From assembly GCA_023412845.1 (NCBI GenBank), contig JAEZRH010000123.1:1-10450 (forward strand): a stretch of DNA of 10,450 bases. Direction: 5' to 3'. Source of the DNA: Bacillota bacterium (GTDB lineage: Bacteria; Bacillota; Clostridia; Oscillospirales; Acutalibacteraceae). The translations under genes were made by a program, and so were the position numbers. How positions within the stretch are numbered: the first letter of the stretch is position 1; the number at the start of each line of letters is the position of its first letter. Below, one piece after another: positions 1-5,987 of this stretch. The notes beneath the pieces are model-generated. The model saw only the letters and a list, made by a program, of their open reading frames with translations, searched no databases and was not told the DNA's origin.

Positions 1-52
1 ACGATCTCCAGTGCCACAAACTGGCGCTTTAACCAACTAAGCTACATCCACC
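1..52 (-). tRNA. tRNA-His (GTG), 3' part cut by window edge
   Basis: This is the last of three tandem tRNA genes. Read on the minus strand from 52, the extra 5' G (G-1) typical of tRNA-His precedes a 7-nt acceptor strand GTGGATG. Next come a D stem GCTT/AAGC, an anticodon stem CCAGT/ACTGG and a 7-nt loop TTGTGGC with anticodon GTG. The window ends at the start of the T stem, so the T arm and 3' acceptor strand are not visible. The encoded CCA of the preceding tRNA-Arg ends only 5 nt upstream, so both are surely processed from one transcript. Confidence 0.93.
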
Positions 53-57
53 ATATA

Positions 58-134
<77 letters not shown>

Positions 135-139
135 AAATG

Positions 140-213
140 TGGAGCGAGTGATGGGAATCGAACCCACACGACCAGCTTGGAAGGCTGGAGTTCTACCACT
201 GAACTACACTCGC
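140..213 (-). tRNA. tRNA-Gly (TCC)
   Basis: This is the first gene of the tRNA operon. It has acceptor GCGAGTG paired with CACTCGC, D stem GTTC/GAAC, anticodon stem CCAGC/GCTGG with loop CTTCCAA (anticodon TCC), T stem GTGGG/CCCAT with loop TTCGATT, and discriminator T at 143. CCA is encoded at 142-140. The 5' end is about 20 nt downstream of the -10 element at 232-237, so the precursor has a short leader for RNase P to remove. Confidence 0.97.
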
Positions 214-231
214 ATTTCAGCGACGCTTAAT

Positions 232-261
232 AGTATAGCATAGTCCAGTGGCAGTTGTCAA
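232..261 (-). promoter_or_regulatory. Promoter of the tRNA operon
   Basis: On the minus strand a consensus -35 TTGACA (261-256) is followed after 18 nt by a -10 TATACT (237-232). A TGC immediately before the -10 makes it an extended -10 element. Two A-tracts at roughly 277-290, upstream of the -35, resemble a distal UP element. The predicted transcription start is near 225, just ahead of tRNA-Gly. This is the closest match to a sigma-A consensus in the window, as expected for stable RNA genes. Confidence 0.85.
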
Positions 262-302
262 CCAATCACCCGAATTTTTTGGTTTTTGAGGCCTTTCCGC
301 CG

Positions 303-2612
303 TTATCTCAAGCAGTTGAGCCGAATCCCATCCGTTTCATCCGCCGTGACGGAAATACCCGCAATCGGCTCGTCGGCGTTCTCCACGATCAGAGAAGCGA
401 TCTTGTCTTCCACCTGACGGCGGATCAGATTGCGCAGGTCGCGGGCGCCGCTCTTGCCGCCGACGGAATGCTCCGCCAGCCAGCGGGTGGCCTTGCCGTC
501 GTAAGTGAGGTGGATGCCGCGCTCTTTGAGCGTGCCGACATATTCATCCAGCATCAGGTGCGCGATCTTCTCGTAATCGTCGGCGTCCAGCATGCGGAAG
601 ACAATCACCTCGTCGACGCGGCTGAGAAATTCCGGCCGCAGAAAGTCCGAAAGGGCTTTCAGGGCCTTCTCCCGGCTCATATCGGCCTCGGTGCGCGCGA
701 AGCCGAGCGCGCCCTCTTTCTTTTCGCTGCCGGCATTCGACGTCATGACGACGACCGTATTTTCAAAGTTCACATTGCGCCCGTGCGCGTCCGTGATATG
801 ACCCTCGTCAAGAATCTGCAGGAGGATATTCATAACGTCGGGATGCGCCTTTTCGATTTCATCGAACAATAGGACGGAATACGGGCGGCGGCGGACTTTT
901 TCCGTCACCTGGCCGGCCTCGTCGTAGCCCACGTATCCCGGAGGAGAACCGATAATGCGCGACACGGAATGTTTTTCCATAAATTCCGACATATCGAGGC
1001 GGATCAGCGTCTCCGGGGTGTCGAACAGCTCGCGGGAAAGCACCTTGACCAGTTCGGTTTTGCCGACCCCCGTCGGGCCGACGAAAATAAAGGAAGCGGG
1101 CCGGCGGCGTGGGCTGATCTGCACCCGGCTGCGGCGGATTGCCGCAGAAATGGCCGCGACGGCCTCTTTCTGGCCGATCACTTTGCTGTTGAGCACCTCT
1201 TCCAGGCCGGCCAGCTTTTTAAGTTCTCCTTCCTGGATGCGGCTGGCGGGGATGCCGGTCCAGAGCTCTATCACGCGGGCGACGTCCTTTTCTTCCACTT
1301 CCGCGCCCAGAGCGACCGGCGCAAGCTGTTTTTCCTTTTCGGTCAGTTTGGACAGATCCATGCGGATCTCTGCCAGCTTTTCATAGTCCGGCTCGGCGCC
1401 GTCCGCCGTCATTTCGTCCTCTTCCCCGTGCAGCTCTTCCAGCCGGTCGTGCACCTCGTCGTACTCCGCCATCGAGCGGTTGCGCAGCTCCGCACAGGCG
1501 CAGGCTTCGTCCAGCAGGTCGATCGCTTTGTCCGGCAGGAAACGGTCGTTAATGTAGCGTTCGGAAAGCGCTACCACCTTCCTGACGATCGCGTCCGGCA
1601 CATGGACGCGGTGAAAGCTCTCGTAATAGGTCTTGATCCCCATCAGGATCTGCACGGCGTCCTGAATGGACGGCTCGGCTATCGTAACAGGCTGGAAGCG
1701 GCGTTCCAGCGCGGCGTCTTTTTCAATATATCTGCGGTACTCGGAGAACGTGGTCGCCCCGATGACCTGGATCTCGCCGCGGGAAAGCGCTGGTTTCAGG
1801 ATATTCGCCGCGTTCATCGAGCCTTCGGCGTCGCCCGTGCCGACAAGGTTATGGACCTCGTCGATGAACAGGATGATGTTGCCCTCGATCTTCACTTCGT
1901 CGAGAAGGCCCTTGATCCTGCTTTCAAACTGGCCGCGGAACTGCGTCCCGGCGACAAGCGCGGTGAGGTCCAGCAGGTGGATTTCCTTCTTCTTGAGCGA
2001 GGCGGGCACGTTTCCGGACGCGATGCGAAGGGCAAGGCCCTCCGCCACAGCGGTCTTGCCGACGCCGGGCTCGCCGATCAGGCAGGGGTTGTTTTTCGTC
2101 CTGCGGCTCAGGATCTGGATCACGCGTTCGATTTCCTTTTCGCGGCCGACGATCGTGTCGATTTCGTTCGCCTTGGCCTTGGCGGTCAGGTTCGTGCAGT
2201 ATGCATCGAGATGCTTGCGTTTCGTCTTATGTTTTTCTTTGGTCTGCGTTTTTTTCGCGGCTTCTCCGTTCTGGATCTGCTCCGGCAAATTAACCGAACC
2301 GGGAAAAATATTCTGAAGAAACGGCATGGTCGCCGCTCCGCCCGGAGCGAACCCGTTCAGACCGTTCTCATTCTGATTGTTGTCGTCCATGTCGTTCTCC
2401 TCGGGATTCTGGTTCATCAGATCCGACAATTCCGCTTCCATGTTTTCCACCTGGTCGTCGGTAATTCCCATTTTATCCAGAAGATCGTTTACCGGCTTGA
2501 TGCCCAGCTCTTTTGCACAAATCAGGCAAAGCCCGCGGCTTTCTTTTATATCTCCAGTCGGCGACACGAAAACGACCGCCGGCCTTTTATGGCATCTGGA
2601 ACACATCATCAT
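303..2612 (-). CDS. Clp/Hsp100 AAA+ ATPase with N-terminal zinc finger (ClpE-type)
   Basis: Cytoplasmic unfoldase expected to feed proteins into ClpP. The 769-residue product opens with a C4 zinc finger, CxxC (C4, C7) and CxxC (C29, C32), in place of the usual Clp N-terminal repeat domain. A polar, Asn/Asp-rich linker follows (about 60-130). AAA module 1 has Walker A GEPGVGKT at 180-187, Walker B ending D251-E252 and arginine fingers R304-R305. A short middle domain spans about 375-430. AAA module 2 has Walker A at 512-519, D584-E585, sensor 1 N626 and sensor 2 R724. An LGF tripeptide (636-638) sits where ClpP-binding loops lie. The pore-1 loop has Phe225 where ClpC-type proteins usually have Tyr. 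The start is a run of three ATG codons; the first (2612-2610) has GGAG 15 nt upstream. The zinc finger fits ClpE better than ClpC. I see no CtsR or CIRCE operator in the leader. Confidence 0.95.
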   Translation of the reverse strand: MMMCSRCHKRPAVVFVSPTGDIKESRGLCLICAKELGIKPVNDLLDKMGITDDQVENMEAELSDLMNQNPEENDMDDNNQNENGLNGFAPGGAATMPFLQNIFPGSVNLPEQIQNGEAAKKTQTKEKHKTKRKHLDAYCTNLTAKAKANEIDTIVGREKEIERVIQILSRRTKNNPCLIGEPGVGKTAVAEGLALRIASGNVPASLKKKEIHLLDLTALVAGTQFRGQFESRIKGLLDEVKIEGNIILFIDEVHNLVGTGDAEGSMNAANILKPALSRGEIQVIGATTFSEYRRYIEKDAALERRFQPVTIAEPSIQDAVQILMGIKTYYESFHRVHVPDAIVRKVVALSERYINDRFLPDKAIDLLDEACACAELRNRSMAEYDEVHDRLEELHGEEDEMTADGAEPDYEKLAEIRMDLSKLTEKEKQLAPVALGAEVEEKDVARVIELWTGIPASRIQEGELKKLAGLEEVLNSKVIGQKEAVAAISAAIRRSRVQISPRRRPASFIFVGPTGVGKTELVKVLSRELFDTPETLIRLDMSEFMEKHSVSRIIGSPPGYVGYDEAGQVTEKVRRRPYSVLLFDEIEKAHPDVMNILLQILDEGHITDAHGRNVNFENTVVVMTSNAGSEKKEGALGFARTEADMSREKALKALSDFLRPEFLSRVDEVIVFRMLDADDYEKIAHLMLDEYVGTLKERGIHLTYDGKATRWLAEHSVGGKSGARDLRNLIRRQVEDKIASLIVENADEPIAGISVTADETDGIRLNCLR

Positions 2613-2653
2613 AGCAGCTCACTTCTTCTCCATGTTGCGTGATGGGTGCGCAT
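2609..2653 (-). other. Possible 14-codon upstream ORF in the Clp leader
   Basis: Inside the Clp 5' leader, an ATG at 2653-2651 opens a 14-codon frame (peptide MRTHHATWRRSELL). Its TGA stop (2611-2609) overlaps the first ATG of the Clp gene, an arrangement seen in translational coupling. No clear Shine-Dalgarno precedes it, since the bases before the ATG are A/C-rich. It could equally be a chance frame, and nothing shows that it is translated. Confidence 0.2.
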
Positions 2654-2680
2654 TGTGATTTGGTTTCGTTATAGTAGTAT

Positions 2681-2709
2681 ATCATACCATGAAACGGGAT
2701 GTTTGGCAA
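2681..2709 (-). promoter_or_regulatory. Promoter of the Clp ATPase gene
   Basis: On the minus strand, -35 TTGCCA (2709-2704) and -10 TATGAT (2686-2681) are separated by 17 nt. TGG precedes the -10, giving an extended -10. The -35 begins 4 nt after the pgsA stop codon. The predicted start near 2674 gives a leader of about 62 nt. A second AT-rich hexamer (TATACT) overlaps just downstream but lacks a good -35. Confidence 0.75.
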
Positions 2710-2713
2710 ATAA

Positions 2714-3349
2714 TCATTTTTTTGTTTTTTGCCGGTTTTCTTTTTTATCCATGACCTCTTTGATGTCGAGCCTGTATTTCGGGTCGTCGGAATGCAGGAT
2801 GCTGAAATACGTCTGGGCATACTTCACGAACGCATAGATCATGAAGGCGGCCGTGGCGGAAAGCAGAAAGACCGACAGCGGAAACGATTCGAAATTCCAG
2901 ACCGCCTTGAGCGCCACGATGATGGCGAACGAAATGTAAAACAGGGTCGTCGCAGTCTTCCCGTACCATTCTGAGCCGCTGGGTTTCTTTTTATTCTTGC
3001 TGATAAGGAAAATTGCGGCGGAAAGCATCAGGATCTCCTTCAGCACGAAGATCGCCAGAAGGGGAACAAGGATCGGCTGCTTGAGCGCAAGGCAGACCGC
3101 CATGGCCACCTGAGTCAGCTTATCCGCAAGCGGGTCCAGCATCTGGCCGAGCTCGGTGAATTGGTGGAGGCGCCTCGCGATCAAGCCGTCGAGGATGTCC
3201 GTAAGTCCTGAAATGCCAAGGACGACAACGACCTTCAGATACTGCTCGTTCATGAAATATACGACAAACGGCACCACAAGGACCAGGCGGATCGCCGTCA
3301 GGGTATTGGGTATATTCAGATTTTTGTTTCTACTGTTTCTTTTGTCCAT
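2714..3349 (-). CDS. pgsA: CDP-alcohol phosphatidyltransferase, probable phosphatidylglycerophosphate synthase
   Basis: Integral membrane enzyme that transfers a phosphatidyl group from CDP-diacylglycerol, most likely to glycerol-3-phosphate, the first committed step to phosphatidylglycerol and cardiolipin. The family signature is complete: D51, D54-G55, A58-R59, G68, D72 and D76, the two-metal site of CDP-alcohol phosphotransferases. The N-terminal NIPNTLTAIR segment (12-21) is typical of PgsA, and hydrophobic segments fill most of the remaining 211 residues. The tail is very basic (KKENRQKTKK). The ATG at 3349-3347 has GAGGT 8 nt upstream and lies inside the end of cvpA, giving a 20-nt overlap and probable translational coupling. 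The acceptor alcohol is inferred from overall similarity; a paralogue using another alcohol cannot be excluded. Confidence 0.88.
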   Translation of the reverse strand: MDKRNSRNKNLNIPNTLTAIRLVLVVPFVVYFMNEQYLKVVVVLGISGLTDILDGLIARRLHQFTELGQMLDPLADKLTQVAMAVCLALKQPILVPLLAIFVLKEILMLSAAIFLISKNKKKPSGSEWYGKTATTLFYISFAIIVALKAVWNFESFPLSVFLLSATAAFMIYAFVKYAQTYFSILHSDDPKYRLDIKEVMDKKENRQKTKK

Positions 3350-3884
3350 GCGCCCCTACCTCATTCCAGAAATTGGTCTGCAGCATCGTATAGAGAGGAT
3401 TATGCGCAGAAACCGCCTGATAGATACGCGAAAAGCCCATCTTCTGCCATTCCTGCGAGGGTTTCTGAGGAATGGACACCGGCAGCGCGAGCCGCAATAC
3501 CGCGCATGCCAGCAAGACCACGACGGCGCCTTTGCAGAATCCGAAAACTCCCCCAAGCAACGAATTGACCTGCCTCAGAACCGGCAGGCGGAACAGGCGG
3601 TCCAGAAGGATCGCGGCGAGATGCACCAGAATTTCCAGCACCACGAACAGAACGACCACAGCCGCGACATACTTCATCGGCCCGCTGCCGGACATCGGGC
3701 TTTTTGTGCGGTCAAGATACGGCGACGCCCAGACAAGGACGCACGGCGCATAAAGAATTGCCGCCGCTGCGGCGGCAATCGAACCGACCAGATCCACAAT
3801 GGAGTGCGCAAGGCCTCTGCGAAAGCCCGAAACGGTGAAGACAATCAGAATGACGCCCAGAAGGATATCCGCAAGAAGGTCCAT
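3330..3884 (-). CDS. CvpA family membrane protein
   Basis: Small integral membrane protein resembling the CvpA (colicin V production) family. Family members are linked to envelope functions, but the biochemical role is not settled. The N-terminus has the family's D-x-hydrophobic helix followed by a G-F-R-R-G turn and a second helix; two more hydrophobic helices lie around residues 70-95 and 110-135, giving about four in 184 residues. I place the start at ATG 3884-3882, because AAGGGG (3897-3892) lies 7 nt upstream. A GTG two codons earlier (3890) would sit almost on that ribosome-binding site. The gene is first in a two-gene unit with pgsA. Its codons include an Ile-Ala6-Ile run that forms a perfect inverted repeat (separate entry). 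Confidence 0.85.
   Translation of the reverse strand: MDLLADILLGVILIVFTVSGFRRGLAHSIVDLVGSIAAAAAAILYAPCVLVWASPYLDRTKSPMSGSGPMKYVAAVVVLFVVLEILVHLAAILLDRLFRLPVLRQVNSLLGGVFGFCKGAVVVLLACAVLRLALPVSIPQKPSQEWQKMGFSRIYQAVSAHNPLYTMLQTNFWNEVGAHGQKKQ
3757..3779. repeat. Perfect 11-bp inverted repeat within cvpA
   Basis: ATTGCCGCCGC (3757-3767) is followed by one T and then its exact reverse complement (3769-3779). In the mRNA this would fold into a GC-rich hairpin of about 10 bp with a 3-nt loop. It encodes six Ala flanked by Ile, so the symmetry depends on which Ala codons are used. No T-tract follows, so it is not an intrinsic terminator. Confidence 0.8.
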
Positions 3885-3891
3885 GCACACG

Positions 3892-3897
3892 CCCCTT
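3892..3897 (-). promoter_or_regulatory. Ribosome-binding site that sets the cvpA start
   Basis: AAGGGG lies 7 nt before the ATG at 3884 but only 1 nt before the in-frame GTG at 3890. The spacing favours the ATG. Confidence 0.65.
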
Positions 3898-3940
3898 TTT
3901 TCTTAATTATGTAAATCACCGCAGGCAACGGTTTAAATGA

Positions 3941-3969
3941 AATATAGCACAAAAACAGGATTTTAACAA
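3941..3969 (-). promoter_or_regulatory. Promoter of the cvpA-pgsA unit
   Basis: On the minus strand, -35 TTGTTA (3969-3964) is followed after 17 nt by -10 TATATT (3946-3941). TGC before the -10 gives an extended -10. The -35 starts only 6 nt after the stop codon of the DUF5711 gene. The predicted start near 3934 gives a leader of about 50 nt. That leader holds only a weak 4-bp hairpin (ACCG/CGGT, 3918-3932). Confidence 0.7.
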
Positions 3970-3975
3970 GTGCGG

Positions 3976-5223
3976 CTACCGATTATTCAGGAGCCGGATT
4001 TCGGAGATGCCCAGAAGGTAGGCGGAGCCTTCGTCCCGCAGGGCGATGGCTTTGGCGTCGCTGCCAGCCTGCACCTTCTTTGCGGCCTGTCCGGGGTCGG
4101 CAAGGGAGCAGAAGTACGCTTCCCCGTCCGCCAGGGCCGCCGCCGCCTGCCCATACAGGGAGACCGACCGCACGTTCCCGCCCAGCTGCCGGGAGAAAAC
4201 CTCCCCGCCGTTCTGATCCAGCACGATAAGATTGCTGACGGACGTCTCTCCGTAAGACGCCAGCGCGAGGGCCGTCCGGCCGCTGTCGGAACAGTAGGCG
4301 GAAAGCTGCTCGCCGTTATAGTCAAAGTCCTTTTTCGTGCGGGAAGCGGTATTGATGACCGAGGTGCCCGTGTCCCCCACGGCCGCGACGGTGGAAGAAG
4401 AATCCCAGAATACGGCGTGGATCATGTTCCCCGGGTATGTAGCGAAAGGCTGCACGGTCTTGCCGCTGTTAAGGTCCAGCAGATAAACCGCCGAGACCAG
4501 TTCCCCGCCCTTCGCGGATACGCCCGCCACGGCGGCCTGCGTACCGTCCGCGTTCAGCGCGACCGCGTCTGGGTAATAGTCGTAGAACCAGTAATAGGAC
4601 TGCACACCGCCTTCCGCGTTATAGACGGTCAGCAGGCCGCAGTAGCCGTCGGCTTCCGTCAGCAGGGCGCATCGGCCGTTCGGCGCCAGCGCGCCCGCGA
4701 GGATGTTCTGCTGCACGTTGACCTGCTTTGTCTTGCCGCTCACGGAGTCGAGCCGGAAGCTCTTGCCGCCGAGATTATACAGAAGCGTGCGTGACCCGTT
4801 CACCTTCAGCACCGGATTGCTGAAGCTGTGCTGAAAGCTCAGCAGTTCCTTCGCGGTGGAGTTGTAGACGGTCAACCCGGTATCGCTCGCCGCGAACAGG
4901 TTCTTTTCCGAAACGATGAAGTTCCCCGGCGAGACGGAAGAACCCGCGACGGTCTGCGGGAAGCCGTCGCCGACGCCGAACCCGACAACGCGGCTCTGCA
5001 CCCACTGCAGGATATTCGACGGCGTGAGGTTGCTGCGGTTATACCATGCAAGCACCGCCAGAGCGCTCAGGGCAAGAATAAGGATCACCCGGTAGACCCA
5101 CCGTGGAACGCGGTGCGGCCGGAATTCCTTTGCCGGCGGCCTCTGTTTTTCTTCCGCGACGCGGTATTTGCCCGTGTCGATCCCGGCTGTGTCGTACCGG
5201 CGATCCCGGTTATCCATCGGCAT
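3976..5223 (-). CDS. DUF5711 family protein, membrane-anchored, probable beta-propeller
   Basis: Protein of unknown function with the architecture of the DUF5711 family found in Clostridia. The 415 residues comprise a basic, Arg/Pro-rich cytoplasmic N-terminus (about 1-42), one transmembrane helix (about 44-61) and a long domain expected outside the membrane. That domain has repeated beta-rich blades of the kind 'LTVYN', 'VYLLDLNSGK', 'LIVLDQNGGE' and 'AVAAVGDTG', as in WD40/PQQ-like propellers. No catalytic motif is visible. GAGG (5233-5230) lies 6 nt before ATG 5223, which supports that start over the Met two codons later. The start overlaps the end of truA by 14 nt, so it is probably the last gene of the glmM-to-truA string. 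The family assignment is from memory of its sequence pattern; the propeller fold is inferred. Confidence 0.82.
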   Translation of the reverse strand: MPMDNRDRRYDTAGIDTGKYRVAEEKQRPPAKEFRPHRVPRWVYRVILILALSALAVLAWYNRSNLTPSNILQWVQSRVVGFGVGDGFPQTVAGSSVSPGNFIVSEKNLFAASDTGLTVYNSTAKELLSFQHSFSNPVLKVNGSRTLLYNLGGKSFRLDSVSGKTKQVNVQQNILAGALAPNGRCALLTEADGYCGLLTVYNAEGGVQSYYWFYDYYPDAVALNADGTQAAVAGVSAKGGELVSAVYLLDLNSGKTVQPFATYPGNMIHAVFWDSSSTVAAVGDTGTSVINTASRTKKDFDYNGEQLSAYCSDSGRTALALASYGETSVSNLIVLDQNGGEVFSRQLGGNVRSVSLYGQAAAALADGEAYFCSLADPGQAAKKVQAGSDAKAIALRDEGSAYLLGISEIRLLNNR

Positions 5224-5971
5224 TCACATCCTCGTAAAACACCTTCCGCAGGTAAAGGCCCTGCGGCGGGGCGGTGGGGCCGGCGGACGCGCGGTCGCAT
5301 GCAAGAAGGATGCGCGGCATGTCCTCCGGCTCCAGTTTCTTCTGGCTCACGCGAAGCATGGTGCCGACCATGATGCGCACCATGTGGTAGAGAAAGCCGT
5401 CCGCGGCGACGCGGAAATCCGCCTCGTTGCAGTCTATGCGGGTCCAAGCCGCTTTCGTTACCGTTCGTTCCATGCGGCCCGGCTCACGCGCGTCTTTCGC
5501 GCAGAACGAAGTGAAATCATGCGTGCCGAGCAGATAGCCGGCCGCGCGGTTCATGCGGTCCAGATTCAGCGGATACCAGTAGTGCAGCACCCTTCCGCGC
5601 AGGAACGGGTCGCGCACGGGGCTGGTCCAGATACGGTAAACGTATTCCTTGCCCTTGCAGGAATAGCGCGCGTGGAACGAAAGCGGCACTTCCCGGCACG
5701 AGAGCACGGCGATATCGTCCGGAAGGAAGTGGTTCAGCGCGCCCGTGAGCCGTTCGCACGGGATGTCCCGTTTCGTGCGGAAGCTGACGCAGAACTCCAG
5801 CGCGTGGACAAAGGAGTCCGTGCGGCTGCACCCCTTGAGGTCCGGGCGTTCGCCGAGGATCTTCCCGAGCGCCGTCTGGAAGACCTCCTGCACGGAAACG
5901 GCATTCCGCTGGACCTGCCAGCCGTGATAACCGGACCCGTCGTACCGGATGGTGAGCAGCAGATTACGCAT
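5210..5971 (-). CDS. truA: tRNA pseudouridine(38-40) synthase TruA
   Basis: Converts uridines 38-40 in the anticodon stem-loop of many tRNAs to pseudouridine, in the cytoplasm. The 253-residue length is normal. The catalytic Asp52 sits in the motif S-R-T-D-S-F-V-H-A (49-57), where the common form is G-R-T-D-A-G-V-H-A. The other family marks are present: YDGxxxxGWQ-like N-terminus (10-19), K-E-Y-V-Y with Tyr110, Y-H-M-V-R-I-x-V-G-T (195-204) and the C-terminal GPTAPPQGLYL (231-241). The ATG at 5971-5969 is 16 nt after the ecfT stop, with a purine-rich AAGGAAGG upstream. The ecfA1-ecfA2-ecfT-truA order is well known in Firmicutes. The Gly-to-Phe change beside the catalytic motif is unusual but spares the essential residues. 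Confidence 0.96.
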   Translation of the reverse strand: MRNLLLTIRYDGSGYHGWQVQRNAVSVQEVFQTALGKILGERPDLKGCSRTDSFVHALEFCVSFRTKRDIPCERLTGALNHFLPDDIAVLSCREVPLSFHARYSCKGKEYVYRIWTSPVRDPFLRGRVLHYWYPLNLDRMNRAAGYLLGTHDFTSFCAKDAREPGRMERTVTKAAWTRIDCNEADFRVAADGFLYHMVRIMVGTMLRVSQKKLEPEDMPRILLACDRASAGPTAPPQGLYLRKVFYEDVNADG

Positions 5972-5987
5972 TTCGTCCCCACCTTCC

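Noticed and set aside
969..2642. 557-codon open frame on the plus strand antisense to the Clp gene
   Set aside because: It is a shadow of the GC-rich Clp codons. Its translation is rich in Arg, His, Asp and Leu with no domain, no ribosome-binding site or promoter fits it, and the minus-strand protein is clearly real over the same bases.
2613..2713. CtsR or CIRCE heat-shock operator before the Clp gene
   Set aside because: I looked for tandem GTCAAA heptads and the TTAGCACTC inverted repeat on both strands and found neither.
2705..2733. Inverted repeat GGCAAA...TTTGCC after pgsA as a possible terminator
   Set aside because: The stem is short and AT-rich with a loop of about 16 nt and no following T-tract. 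It also overlaps the pgsA end and the Clp -35 element.
3918..3932. Small hairpin in the cvpA leader as a riboswitch or attenuator
   Set aside because: Only 4 bp (ACCG/CGGT) with a 7-nt loop. It is too weak, and no known riboswitch motif is present.
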